A stretch of 46,714 nucleotides of DNA from Anthropogastromicrobium aceti (GCF_025567095.1 NZ_JAOQJH010000028.1); one strand, 5' to 3'; shown: positions 14,778 through 22,681, numbered from the stretch's first letter. Notes: generated from the letters alone by a model not told the origin. Program-made: numbers and translations.

Positions 14778-15299
14778 TTAAATCCGAACAATATAGTTTT
14801 GTTTGCGTGCTGCGGGTTGACCGGCTTCCTGGGCCGGATAGCCCAATGCAATCGCCCCGACGCCACGCAAGGTTTCCGGCAGCTTCCACTCCCGCAGGAG
14901 AGCCTTGCCACTTTCACTGTCAAAAATCTCACGTTCCCGATGTACCCATACAGTTCCCAGCCCAAGGGCATGGGCGGCGAGCATCATGTTTTCGAGGACG
15001 CAGCTTCCGTCCTCCACAAAGGTACTTGCGGAGCCATCTGCCAAAACTAGAATCACGACAGGTGCGCCATAATAAGGGTCTGTGTTGCTCCCCATCACTT
15101 CTGCGTTTAGTTTTGCAATCTCCCGCCTATATTTGGGGTCTGTAATTGCAATGATGGTTGGAGATTGATGTCCTCCGCCGGTAGGAGCGTAAGTCCCTGC
15201 TTCCAGTACAGCGTCCAAAGCCTTGGAAGGGACAGGTTCCGATTTATAAGCCCGTACACTACGGCGCGTCTTGATAAGAGACAAAAAATTTTTTTCCAT
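14778..15299 (-). CDS. Nitroreductase-family flavoprotein
   Basis: This 173-residue protein starts MEKNFLSLIKTRRSVRAYKS; the RRSVRAY motif binds FMN phosphate in the nitroreductase family. AGTYAPTGGGHQSPTIIAIT and the late GLGTVWVHR / ALGYPAQEAG segments are also typical. It should reduce nitro or quinone groups with NAD(P)H. The start at 15299 is about eleven bases after GGAGG; an ATG at 15317 overlaps that site. It leads the operon with the two MATE genes, suggesting a combined modify-and-export response to a toxic aromatic compound; that is inferred. Confidence 0.9.
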   Translation of the reverse strand: MEKNFLSLIKTRRSVRAYKSEPVPSKALDAVLEAGTYAPTGGGHQSPTIIAITDPKYRREIAKLNAEVMGSNTDPYYGAPVVILVLADGSASTFVEDGSCVLENMMLAAHALGLGTVWVHREREIFDSESGKALLREWKLPETLRGVGAIALGYPAQEAGQPAARKQNYIVRI

Positions 15300-15346
15300 A
15301 CAGATATAGTCCTCCATTCTGCTAATACTTCCGATATACAGGCAAC

Positions 15347-15384
15347 AAAAAAGCCACACAACTATCACAAGATAGCTGTGTGGC
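15347..15384 (-). terminator. Leader terminator (candidate attenuator) before the nitroreductase-MATE operon
   Basis: On the minus strand GCCACACAGCTATC-TTGT-GATAGTTGTGTGGC forms a near-perfect 14-pair hairpin followed by TTTTTTGTT. It lies about 50 bases downstream of a consensus promoter and about 30 bases before the ribosome site of the nitroreductase gene, so the operon can be transcribed only by reading through it. Confidence 0.8.
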
Positions 15385-15429
15385 AAAAAGATGACCGAAT
15401 CCGGAAAAGTCCACTAAAATTTTGCGTTT

Positions 15430-15458
15430 ATTATAGCGAACTTGAAGGAGACTGTCAA
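15430..15458 (-). promoter_or_regulatory. Consensus vegetative promoter of the nitroreductase-MATE operon
   Basis: TTGACA (15458-15453) and TATAAT (15435-15430) are both exact consensus and exactly 17 bp apart on the minus strand. Transcription would start near 15423. Such a strong promoter followed by a terminator suggests control by antitermination. Confidence 0.87.
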
Positions 15459-15504
15459 GCATCAATCATTACGGAATTGTGGCGGCTGTCTGTTGTTTTT
15501 TGTG

Positions 15505-15693
15505 TTACTTTATGGCACATGAGAAATTCTGTCTGGTTTTGTACTCGTAGTGAGTGGGCATGTTCTCCCATTGGGAGGCCACCCACCAGTCCAATTCATT
15601 CAGTACGATATTGGATATGATGCCGCCCTGCGGCGTTCCCTTAGTCGGGTAATCGCAGCTCATAGCTGGCTGGTTACCGGCTCTGCCTCTTTG
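15505..15693 (-). pseudogene. Group II intron reverse transcriptase/maturase fragment
   Basis: The minus-strand frame ending at TAA 15505-15507 reads DYPTKGTPQGGIISNIVLNE then LDWWVASQWENMPTHYEYKT. PTKGTPQGGIIS is reverse transcriptase motif 4 and NELDWW is typical of bacterial group II intron LtrA-type proteins. Only about 55 residues remain, and neither the YADD box nor the maturase domain is present. It is a relic of an intron that once sat here; no intron ribozyme domain was recognised beside it. Confidence 0.8.
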
Positions 15694-15718
15694 ACAACAG
15701 TTATATGTGTATACATTG

Positions 15719-15749
15719 GGGACAGGTAAAATGGCTTTTTTACTGTCCC
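15719..15749 (+). repeat. 31-bp palindromic repeat, copy 2
   Basis: GGGACAGGTAAAATGG ... TTTTTTACTGTCCC; the outer arms GGGACAG and CTGTCCC and the inner GTAAAA and TTTTAC are complementary. It lies 43 bp beyond the 3' end of the DUF1016 gene and is followed by GCTGGTTC, as is copy 3. Confidence 0.85.
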
Positions 15750-15791
15750 GCTGGTTCTTTTTACTCCTTGATTTAATTAGTAAGCACCGCT

Positions 15792-16802
15792 TTATTCCTC
15801 ATCAGAAACATTTCCAGCTAATTCGATATATTCCTTCAGTTTTCTCTGCAGGAGTTTCTTATCAATCAATTTCAGGTTATATTCAGAAACCATTGTCGGT
15901 GATAAGCTGCGGCTGAGAGCAAATTCTACAACCTCATCATCCTTGCTTGCACAAAGTATGACACCAACGCTCGGATTTTCATTTTCCTTCTTTACTTCTC
16001 GATCAAGTGCTTCAAGATAAAGATTTATCTTGCCAACATATTCTGGCTTGAATTCTCCAATTTTCAGTTCAAATGCTACGAGACATGAAAGACCTCTGTG
16101 GTAAAACAGCAAGTCTATATAATAATCGTGATTACCGACCTGTACACGATATTCCTCACCGATAAAAGTAAAATCCTTGCCAATCTCAAGAATGAAATCT
16201 TTGAGATTCTGTATGATGGATTTTTGCAAATCGTGTTCTGAGACCTCAGCAGGAAGATTCAGAAAATCAAGCACATAATTGTCAAGAAAGATGTTTCCTG
16301 TTGCTTGTTTTGATTCATCTATAGCATGTGTAAGCGGCCTTTGCGAAAGCATATAGCGTTCATAATATCCACTGTCAATCTGTCTCGCCAATTCCCTTGC
16401 ACTATATTTTTCCTTTATGCACATATTCATGTAAAATATACGTTCTTCCATATTCTTGCAAGCTGACATTATCTTCAAATGGTTTGACCAACTCAATTGT
16501 GTCAACAGCGTTGACACTTTTTCATTATCCTTGTAAAGCTCATAAAACTGCTTCATTCTATATAGTCCACGCCGATTAAATCCTTTTAAATCCGGATAAT
16601 TCTCCTCAAAGAAATCAGCCAATTTCTGCACAAATGCATCACCATACTCAGTTCTTTCTGACTGTTTGCTAATGTATTCGCCTACATCCCGGTACATTAA
16701 AATAAGTTCTTCATTCACTTTACGGTATGCTCGTTCTTTAGCAGATTCAATAATATTCACTATTTTTTCAAACTGCTCGTTATAAGATGTCAATTCTCCC
16801 AT
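15792..16802 (-). CDS. DUF1016/YhcG-type PD-(D/E)XK nuclease family protein
   Basis: The 336-residue protein has an N-terminal helical DUF1016 domain (VNEELILMYRDVGEYISKQS; GFNRRGLYRMKQFYELYKDN) and a C-terminal nuclease-like domain with YYIDLLFYHRGLSCLVAFEL then KIGEF, giving the D...E-x-K pattern of restriction-type nucleases. Such proteins are often found in restriction-modification or defence islands, but their role is not settled. The start at 16802 or 16808 follows AAAGGAA; upstream in-frame codons come from the palindromic repeat and are not counted. The gene stands alone between repeat copies 2 and 3. Confidence 0.9.
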   Translation of the reverse strand: MGELTSYNEQFEKIVNIIESAKERAYRKVNEELILMYRDVGEYISKQSERTEYGDAFVQKLADFFEENYPDLKGFNRRGLYRMKQFYELYKDNEKVSTLLTQLSWSNHLKIMSACKNMEERIFYMNMCIKEKYSARELARQIDSGYYERYMLSQRPLTHAIDESKQATGNIFLDNYVLDFLNLPAEVSEHDLQKSIIQNLKDFILEIGKDFTFIGEEYRVQVGNHDYYIDLLFYHRGLSCLVAFELKIGEFKPEYVGKINLYLEALDREVKKENENPSVGVILCASKDDEVVEFALSRSLSPTMVSEYNLKLIDKKLLQRKLKEYIELAGNVSDEE

Positions 16803-16836
16803 AACCATTTCCTTTCTTATCTCCTGGTAGCCAATG

Positions 16837-16867
16837 ATGACTGGTAAGATGGCTTTTTTACTGTCCC
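16837..16867 (+). repeat. 31-bp palindromic repeat, copy 3
   Basis: TGACTGGTAAGATGGC ... TTTTTTACTGTCCC followed by GCTGGTTC. It is in the same orientation as copy 2, so the two bracket the DUF1016 gene as direct repeats 1118 bp apart. Confidence 0.8.
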
Positions 16868-16873
16868 GCTGGT

Positions 16874-17060
16874 TCAAATAATAATTTCTTCCAAATGATC
16901 CAGCTCATGCTGACATATCTGCCTTTAACAAAACTGGATTGAACATGACAAGATCCACCAAACCCATGTTGACAATGATAACTCTCTTTTTGACACCAAT
17001 CATATTCGCTGCCATGCCTACACAGCCCTCGCGATTTGCCTCAAGTGTATATTGTACCAT
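16874..17060 (-). pseudogene. Peptide deformylase remnant with internal deletion
   Basis: Upstream part: ATG at 17060, then TLEANREGCVGMAANMIGVK and MFNPVLLKAD, which is the first half of a Def protein including the GMAAN motif. The frame then shifts, and 16918-16874 reads ICQHELDHLEEIII and stops; HELDH is the metal-binding motif 3. The central segment with the EGCLS motif 2 is missing, so the product cannot be active. The remnant lies between repeat copies 3 and 4. Confidence 0.8.
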
Positions 17061-17192
17061 CAGAATCTATGCTTTTCAATACACGACCTTGTGTATTGTC
17101 GTATCCGCCATTTCGGTCATCAATTCCTTTGGCTAGATTCAGCAAAAACAATCCACTTCGATTACAGTAGACGAATCGTAAAGTTAAATTAG

Positions 17193-17246
17193 GATAGCCA
17201 GTAGGGACAATAAAAAAGCCATTTTACCTGTCCCGCTGGTGCTATC
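17193..17246 (-). repeat. 31-bp palindromic repeat, copy 4 (inverted), with extended arms
   Basis: The core at 17204-17234 is the reverse complement of copy 2. Here the arms extend to GATAGC (17193-17198) and GCTATC (17241-17246), making an imperfect palindrome of about 54 bp. It touches the stop codon of the ABC permease gene, marking the edge of the accessory patchwork. Confidence 0.8.
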
Positions 17247-18426
17247 CCTGATACCTTATTCTTTCTACCAGCGTTTCCTTTTTAAGATTACTGCTTAAAA
17301 CGCAGGAAAGTACAATCTGCAACAGACCAACCAAAAAAATCATAATAAAAATTGGTACGATTGGAACATGATAGATATTCATTCCAAATATTCCATTATG
17401 TTTTGCATAGGAAAAAAGTGCATAGCCGAGCGGCAGACCAATGATCAAAGCTACGCATATGGTACCAACCGTAAAAATCAGTCCCTGTAACTGCAGACAT
17501 AAATTTAATTGTTTATTTGTCATACCCACAGCCTGTAATACACCATATTCCTGCTTTTTTGTCGTAATATTCATGATCATGGTGTTTGCCATATTCATAA
17601 AACCGATGAGTCCTACAACTGCCATAAACAGATAACAGCCAAGCTTCATCATGCGGGCTGCTAATTCTGCAGATTGTAACTGTGCATGATAGGTATCCAT
17701 TTTTATATGTGAAGTATTAGAAATCAAAGTATTCAGACTCTGTTCCACAGATGCCACATCTTTTTTATCACAGTCCACCCACAAATAGCCATAGGCTGTT
17801 CCTATCGGATTCATGGAACGGTATACACCTTCCGGAATGACAAGATAAGTGTCCGCACTTACAAAGGATCCTGCAATCTTTCCCTGATAGGTATAGGTTC
17901 CACTTCCATTCTCAAAGTCAAATTCAATGGATTCACCCGGAGCATATCCATCTTGTTCCATCCACGTCGACCAGCCAAAGAAAATATCACCATTCTTTAC
18001 CGCCTGATCATAGTCCATAGAGCCAATATCCCCTTCTTGGCGCATAAAATCAAAATCCTTTTTACTCACAATAGTAGCCGGAAATCTTGTTCCGTTCAGA
18101 TTAACAGAGACAATCTCTCTCGTCATGACATCTGTTACTCCCGGAATGCTTTTGATTTCTTCAATCAGCGAATCATTCAATGGATCATCCGTCAGAATCG
18201 TATCCAGATTATTCTCCGGATATCTTTCATCATACTCAGCAGAATAGTCAAGCTGCAGTTCAAATTGTCCATGATTAACAAAAAGACGTGCTTCATGCTC
18301 CGTGTCAATATTTCCCACATAATTAGAGATAATCACAAACAATACGCAAGAAAAACCCATTGTGAGGATAGTACCAATAGTTCTTTTGGGATTACCCGTT
18401 ACATTTGCCATTGCCATAGAAAACAC
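17242..18426 (-). CDS. ABC exporter permease, C-terminal part after a frameshift
   Basis: This 394-residue frame begins FSMAMANVTGNPKRTIGTIL, a first membrane segment. An outside domain (about residues 40-260) and three membrane segments with the FtsX pattern follow (NITTKKQEYGVLQAVGMTNK). Its only starts are GTG at 18426 and an ATG three codons later, neither with a ribosome site. It overlaps the upstream permease frame by 28 bases in the -1 frame. The two parts together make one double-FtsX permease of about 815 residues. It is probably inactive unless frameshifting or a sequence error restores the frame. Confidence 0.8.
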   Translation of the reverse strand: MFSMAMANVTGNPKRTIGTILTMGFSCVLFVIISNYVGNIDTEHEARLFVNHGQFELQLDYSAEYDERYPENNLDTILTDDPLNDSLIEEIKSIPGVTDVMTREIVSVNLNGTRFPATIVSKKDFDFMRQEGDIGSMDYDQAVKNGDIFFGWSTWMEQDGYAPGESIEFDFENGSGTYTYQGKIAGSFVSADTYLVIPEGVYRSMNPIGTAYGYLWVDCDKKDVASVEQSLNTLISNTSHIKMDTYHAQLQSAELAARMMKLGCYLFMAVVGLIGFMNMANTMIMNITTKKQEYGVLQAVGMTNKQLNLCLQLQGLIFTVGTICVALIIGLPLGYALFSYAKHNGIFGMNIYHVPIVPIFIMIFLVGLLQIVLSCVLSSNLKKETLVERIRYQG

Positions 18427-19685
18427 GGTGACATTTTTTCTGCCATTTCGTTTTCCTTTTTTTGTGTTTCTGCATTTTCTAAATACCGTGTTGCTTCGAT
18501 AGGTGAAATCCGTGAAACAATTTTCATTGGTTTACGCAGTGCCAAAGCAACGGTAAGAAATGATACGAAAATACAGAGAAGCATAACAGGCAGGGAAAAC
18601 AAAGGCACCTGATGATTTTGAACTCCCATAGAGCCAGTTTGGGTTGATACAAGGTTCCCCTGTTCTACCAGCCAGTTAAAACCGTATTTTGCAATCAGAA
18701 ATCCAAAAAGAAATCCAACCGGTATTGAAAAAATTGTCAAAAAAATGCCCTCTCTGAAGATCAGTTGTTTCATCTGCTTTTTTGTCGCTCCCAGAGCCTT
18801 GATTTTTCCATACTCCTGTATCTTGTTGGCAATACCGACCTGAAAAATATTATAAATGACCACAACAGAGAAAAGTACAATTGCAAGAATCAGCATTCCA
18901 CATACCGCAATCGTTTCATAACTCGGCTGCAAGACCCATTGCAGATAGAAATCATTGATTATAACGTTTTTTTCTTCGATCCCACAAGATGCTGCAATCT
19001 GTTTTATAACCGGTTCAATATTATTCATAGATACATTTGCAGAATCATTTAAAGAAAAATAAATATTATACTGTCTGTCATTCTCTGCGACATGCTCATC
19101 GTAAAACTCCTGTGACCCGAAAGCAATATAAGATGCCTCGATGGTATACTCATCCCGGTCATATAGGATTCCGCTGACAACAAATTCTTCCGGCTTATAT
19201 TCTGACCGCATCCCTGCACGGTAATCCAGTGTAACCGTATCTCCGACCTTTACATCATCATATCCCATTTCACTAAAAAATGCTCTTCCTGCGGCAATTT
19301 CCTGCGTTCCCCCCGGATACTTTCCTTCCTTTAACTCATATTCCTTATTATAGGGAAGCATTTTTCTTGCAGTCTCATCCATGCAGACAAAACCACCGTT
19401 TTCGTTGCCTTTAATTATGCCTTCTGTACACATAATTCCTATTGCATCTATTTCCGCACGGCGGCGTACGTCCTTTAACTGCGAGGCATCTGCTGCGACA
19501 AACAAACCATAATTGCTTCCATATGAGCCTGCCGCCTGACTTTTCTGTAAACGGATCATTCCATTTCCCACAATACTGATAATCACAAGCAGCATCGTAG
19601 TCAGACATATGGACATCATAATCAGTATACTTCTTGTCTTGTTCTTTTTGTCATTGCTATATGCAATCCTGCTTATTGTCTTCAT
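18399..19685 (-). CDS. ABC exporter permease, N-terminal FtsX half (frame ends early)
   Basis: The 428-residue frame has TM1 (RSILIMMSICLTTMLLVIIS), an outside domain of about 210 residues, and three C-terminal membrane segments with FtsX features (ANKIQEYGKIKALGATKKQM). It ends MAEKMSPCFLWQWQM. At 18434-18439 there is a run of six A on the coding strand; with a seventh A, or a -1 slip, the protein would continue EKNVTVFSMAMANVTGN into the next frame. ATGA overlap with the ATPase gene shows tight coupling. The family exports or senses lipids or peptides; here a bacitracin- or lantibiotic-type detoxification role is only a guess. Confidence 0.85.
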   Translation of the reverse strand: MKTISRIAYSNDKKNKTRSILIMMSICLTTMLLVIISIVGNGMIRLQKSQAAGSYGSNYGLFVAADASQLKDVRRRAEIDAIGIMCTEGIIKGNENGGFVCMDETARKMLPYNKEYELKEGKYPGGTQEIAAGRAFFSEMGYDDVKVGDTVTLDYRAGMRSEYKPEEFVVSGILYDRDEYTIEASYIAFGSQEFYDEHVAENDRQYNIYFSLNDSANVSMNNIEPVIKQIAASCGIEEKNVIINDFYLQWVLQPSYETIAVCGMLILAIVLFSVVVIYNIFQVGIANKIQEYGKIKALGATKKQMKQLIFREGIFLTIFSIPVGFLFGFLIAKYGFNWLVEQGNLVSTQTGSMGVQNHQVPLFSLPVMLLCIFVSFLTVALALRKPMKIVSRISPIEATRYLENAETQKKENEMAEKMSPCFLWQWQM

Positions 19686-20356
19686 CTAAAATCCACCACC
19701 TGTCCATCCTCAATTACCAGAATACGATCAGCGACCTGTGCAATTTCGTCATCATGGGTAATCATTACAATTGTCTGTCCATATTTTTTTGCTGTCATCT
19801 TAAGCAGGGCGATTACCTCATCACTGGTCTTAGAATCAAGATTTCCTGTCGGCTCATCTGCAAATATAATTTCCGGACGATTCACCAGTGCTCTTGCAAT
19901 TGCTACTCTCTGTTGCTGTCCTCCGGATAACTGATTTGGCAGATTGTAAATCCTCTTTTCAATCCCCAAAGTTGCAATGATATCATTTACATACGCTTCA
20001 TCCACTTTTCTTCCATCCAGCCCCAGTGGCAGTACAATATTTTCCCAGACATTAACAGATGAAACCAGATTAAATGCCTGAAAAACAAATCCAATTTTTC
20101 TTCTGCGGAAAACAGCAAGGGCATCTTCCTTCATCCTGTATAAATCTTTCCCTGCCAAAGTAACACTGCCTTTTGTCGGGATGTCAAGCCCTCCAAGCAT
20201 ATGAAGTAATGTACTTTTACCGGAACCTGACTTTCCGACAATTGCGACAAATTCTCCCTGCTCAATCTGAATGTCCACCTGATTGACCGCTTTGACCTGA
20301 TTCTCACCTGCGCCATAAAACTTACAAAGCTGCTTGGTTTCTAATATCACACTCAA
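19682..20356 (-). CDS. ABC transporter ATP-binding protein (MacB/LolD type)
   Basis: This 224-residue ATPase has Walker A GKSGSGKST at residues 41-49, Q-loop VFQAFNL, signature LSGGQQQR, Walker B IIFADEPTGNLD and switch MITHD. It belongs to the group that powers FtsX-type permeases (MacB, LolD, BceA). The start is TTG at 20356, with GGAGG seven bases upstream. It overlaps the permease gene by four bases. It follows a two-component gene pair but is separated from it by a strong terminator, so it needs its own promoter, likely the target of the response regulator. Confidence 0.92.
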   Translation of the reverse strand: MSVILETKQLCKFYGAGENQVKAVNQVDIQIEQGEFVAIVGKSGSGKSTLLHMLGGLDIPTKGSVTLAGKDLYRMKEDALAVFRRRKIGFVFQAFNLVSSVNVWENIVLPLGLDGRKVDEAYVNDIIATLGIEKRIYNLPNQLSGGQQQRVAIARALVNRPEIIFADEPTGNLDSKTSDEVIALLKMTAKKYGQTIVMITHDDEIAQVADRILVIEDGQVVDFR

Positions 20357-20381
20357 TGTGTTGCCTCCTTTTCAATTCTGT

Positions 20382-20406
20382 AAAGCGTACCTTTTCAGCA
20401 CGCTTT
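20382..20406 (-). promoter_or_regulatory. Dyad upstream of the ABC exporter genes
   Basis: AAAGCGT and ACGCTTT are 11 bp apart just before the ribosome site of the ATPase gene. It may be a regulator site or leader hairpin; no convincing -35/-10 pair could be fixed in the 130 bp above it. Confidence 0.4.
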
Positions 20407-20482
20407 CTTTGCCTGTTTATATATTTGGTCATTCTTCAACCTACATCCAAATTGTATCAGGACAATCTTTCATTTCACTTTC

Positions 20483-20525
20483 AAAAAACGAGCAGAACTC
20501 TTACAGAATTGTAAGAGTTCTGCTC
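20483..20525 (-). terminator. Terminator after the histidine kinase gene
   Basis: GAGCAGAACTCTTAC and GTAAGAGTTCTGCTC form a perfect 15-pair stem with a six-base loop, followed on the minus strand by GTTTTTT. It separates the two-component operon from the ABC genes. Confidence 0.92.
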
Positions 20526-20534
20526 ACTTAAAAT

Positions 20535-21779
20535 TTAACCAACATATGGTAATTGAATCACAAACGTGCTTCCTTTTTTCTTTTTGCCGGAAGTTACCGT
20601 GATCGTACCTGCGTGCTTTTCGATAATTTCTCTCGATAGAAAAAGTCCGATTCCTGTACCACTCTTTTCCATGACCTCCCTGGAACTTCCTCTGTAAAAT
20701 CGTTGAAAAACTTTGTGATACTCATTCTGCGGAATACCAATTCCCTGATCCTCAATTTCCATTCTTACAAGATCGTTTCTTTTTTGTAACCGGATAAATA
20801 TTTTTGAACCACCCGGACTGTACTTGACCGCATTATCCAGAACGTTGATCACAGCTTCACTAAGCCACCTTTTATCCTGCATAATCGTGCATGTTTCCAG
20901 CTCTTTTTCATAGTCAAAAACGAATTCAATTTCTTTCTCATCCGCTTTGGGATAAGTACGGTTCACAGCAGATATCACAGTATCCATAAGCGGAAGTTTT
21001 TTCTTATTCATCTGAATCAATCCAGTTTCCATCTTGGATATTTCAAGAAGCGACTGCAATAATGTCTCCAGTCCATCCAGAGCACTCCGACAGCGGATAC
21101 GAAACTCCTCCTGTTCTGTAGCACTTAAGTCATTCTGCATCAGCACACTAAAACATATATCCAGAGCTGCAACCGGTGTCTTTAGCTGGTGAGAGATATC
21201 AGAAACCATTTCTTTCGTGCTCTCTTTTTCTGCCCGTGCTTCTTCCTTTAGCAACTGAATATGATGTCCGATTGCTTCAAGCTGGTCATTCAATTTTTCC
21301 AGTTCTGCATGATTTTCCGTTTTCAGTAAATCATCAAATTTATTTTCACGGAATCTGATCAGAATTTCTTCCAACTGGTCTAATATTTTCTGATGACACG
21401 CATCTTCTTTTTTCTTCCAATAAAGTAAAAAAGTCAAAAAAAGCACGCATATCACAGTGCTTACAGCACCGACCACCATAACCTGATGCCGGAATTGCGA
21501 ATAAAATGCATTCCCTTTATTTCCCCAGTATCCATATTGCTCCAATAATCGCCTTCCCCGTTCGTTGGTTTCAATATCTTTATCCTTAAGCAATTCCGAA
21601 ACAGCATCCAGCCCGGAAAATTCTTCCTTTGCAGCAATGTCTGTCATAAGATTCATTTTATATTTATAGTCTTCATAAAACACATACGTGGTAAAGCAAT
21701 TTAATATTGCAAACAATACTATGACAGGTAATACCAAGGAGCGCACTACTGTGATCTTCTTACGATATCTCTTTGTCAC
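20535..21779 (-). CDS. Sensor histidine kinase
   Basis: This 414-residue protein has TM1 (about residues 12-34), an outside loop of about 60 residues, and TM2 (about 98-120). The kinase core follows: H-box DISHQLKTPVAA, N-box NVLDNAVKYSPGGS, G1 DQGIGIP and G2 GTGIGLFLS. It should autophosphorylate on the H-box histidine and pass phosphate to the regulator encoded just upstream (ATGA overlap at 21776-21779). The outside loop is larger than in BceS-type kinases, which have almost none, so it may sense a ligand directly. Confidence 0.94.
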   Translation of the reverse strand: MTKRYRKKITVVRSLVLPVIVLFAILNCFTTYVFYEDYKYKMNLMTDIAAKEEFSGLDAVSELLKDKDIETNERGRRLLEQYGYWGNKGNAFYSQFRHQVMVVGAVSTVICVLFLTFLLYWKKKEDACHQKILDQLEEILIRFRENKFDDLLKTENHAELEKLNDQLEAIGHHIQLLKEEARAEKESTKEMVSDISHQLKTPVAALDICFSVLMQNDLSATEQEEFRIRCRSALDGLETLLQSLLEISKMETGLIQMNKKKLPLMDTVISAVNRTYPKADEKEIEFVFDYEKELETCTIMQDKRWLSEAVINVLDNAVKYSPGGSKIFIRLQKRNDLVRMEIEDQGIGIPQNEYHKVFQRFYRGSSREVMEKSGTGIGLFLSREIIEKHAGTITVTSGKKKKGSTFVIQLPYVG

Positions 21780-22465
21780 TGCCTTACCTCCTTATTCCAT
21801 ATATACCCAAGACCTCTGATATTCTTTATATAGACCGGTGCAGCCGGATTGTCTTCGATTTTCTCACGGAGTCTTCTGATATTGACAGCGATTGTATTTT
21901 CATCCACATAATCCCCTTCCAGATCAAACACATTTTCCAATATTTGTGTTTTCGAAAGAATCTGTTTCGGATTCTGAAGAAAAAAAGTCAGCATTTTCAA
22001 CTCCGTTTTTGTCAGACTGATTTCACGACTCTTTATCAGGACTTTCATTTCTCCTGCGATAAATACGATATCTCCCGAAATCATCTTTCCGGCTTCCGTT
22101 TTCTCCTGTCTGCGGCGGAAATGTGCTTCTATTTTCAAAAGAAGTACCGAAAGACTAAACGGCTTTGTAATATAATCATCTGCCCCTGCTTCATATCCCA
22201 TAACCTGATCCATCTCCTGATCTAGTGCTGTAAGGCAAATAATGTATGTATTATAATTGCATCTCATCCACCTTACAAATTCCAGTCCATTCCCATCCGG
22301 AAGATTCACATCACAAATGGTAACATCCACATTATTATCACTTGCAATTCTTTTCGCTTTTTTCACTGATTCTGCAGAAAAAACCTCATATCCGGATTTT
22401 TTCAGTGAGAATGTAATTCCACGATTTAAATTTTCATCATCTTCAACCACGAGTATACTTTGCAT
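21776..22465 (-). CDS. OmpR/PhoB-family response regulator
   Basis: This 229-residue protein has a receiver domain with acidic pair D9/D10 (VVEDDEN), phosphoacceptor D52 (TICDVNLPDGNG) and the conserved lysine in DDYITKPF. A winged-helix DNA-binding domain follows (TKTELKMLTFFLQNPKQILS ... VNIRRLREKIEDNP). It is the partner of the kinase at 20535. The likely targets are the ABC exporter genes downstream and its own operon. Confidence 0.95.
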   Translation of the reverse strand: MQSILVVEDDENLNRGITFSLKKSGYEVFSAESVKKAKRIASDNNVDVTICDVNLPDGNGLEFVRWMRCNYNTYIICLTALDQEMDQVMGYEAGADDYITKPFSLSVLLLKIEAHFRRRQEKTEAGKMISGDIVFIAGEMKVLIKSREISLTKTELKMLTFFLQNPKQILSKTQILENVFDLEGDYVDENTIAVNIRRLREKIEDNPAAPVYIKNIRGLGYIWNKEVRQ

Positions 22466-22489
22466 AGCATATGAACCTCTCTTTATTAA

Positions 22490-22681
22490 CTATTTCTCCT
22501 CTTCGTTAAGACCTAGTTCATTACATATTTGTTCTGCCTCAATATCTTCGGTAGTGACTTTCCCTGTAATATCTCTATAGGCTTCTTTTATTCCATTTTT
22601 GACAGCCCACTTAACTATAAAATACAATGTAAGTAAAACGATTAGTGCTGTGCCAAAACTAATTCCTAATTCTTCAAACAT
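22490..22681 (-). CDS. Small single-span membrane protein, unknown function
   Basis: This is a 63-residue protein. Residues 8-28 form one membrane segment (FGTALIVLLTLYFIVKWAVK), followed by an acidic soluble tail (ITGKVTTEDIEAEQICNELG). GGAGG lies seven bases before the ATG, which supports a real gene. It sits 24 bases upstream of the response regulator gene on the same strand, so it is likely the first gene of the two-component operon and could modulate the kinase or exporter. The sequence resembles small DUF6019-like proteins beside clostridial two-component systems, but that link is from memory and weak. Confidence 0.7.
   Translation of the reverse strand: MFEELGISFGTALIVLLTLYFIVKWAVKNGIKEAYRDITGKVTTEDIEAEQICNELGLNEEEK

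Noticed and set aside
15299..15386. Longer nitroreductase start running through the leader hairpin
   Set aside because: It would need a TTG start inside the terminator stem without a ribosome site; ATG 15299 has GGAGG.
17242..19685. Two independent half-size ABC permeases
   Set aside because: The second frame has no ribosome site, overlaps in the -1 frame, and a one-base change joins them into a normal double-FtsX permease.
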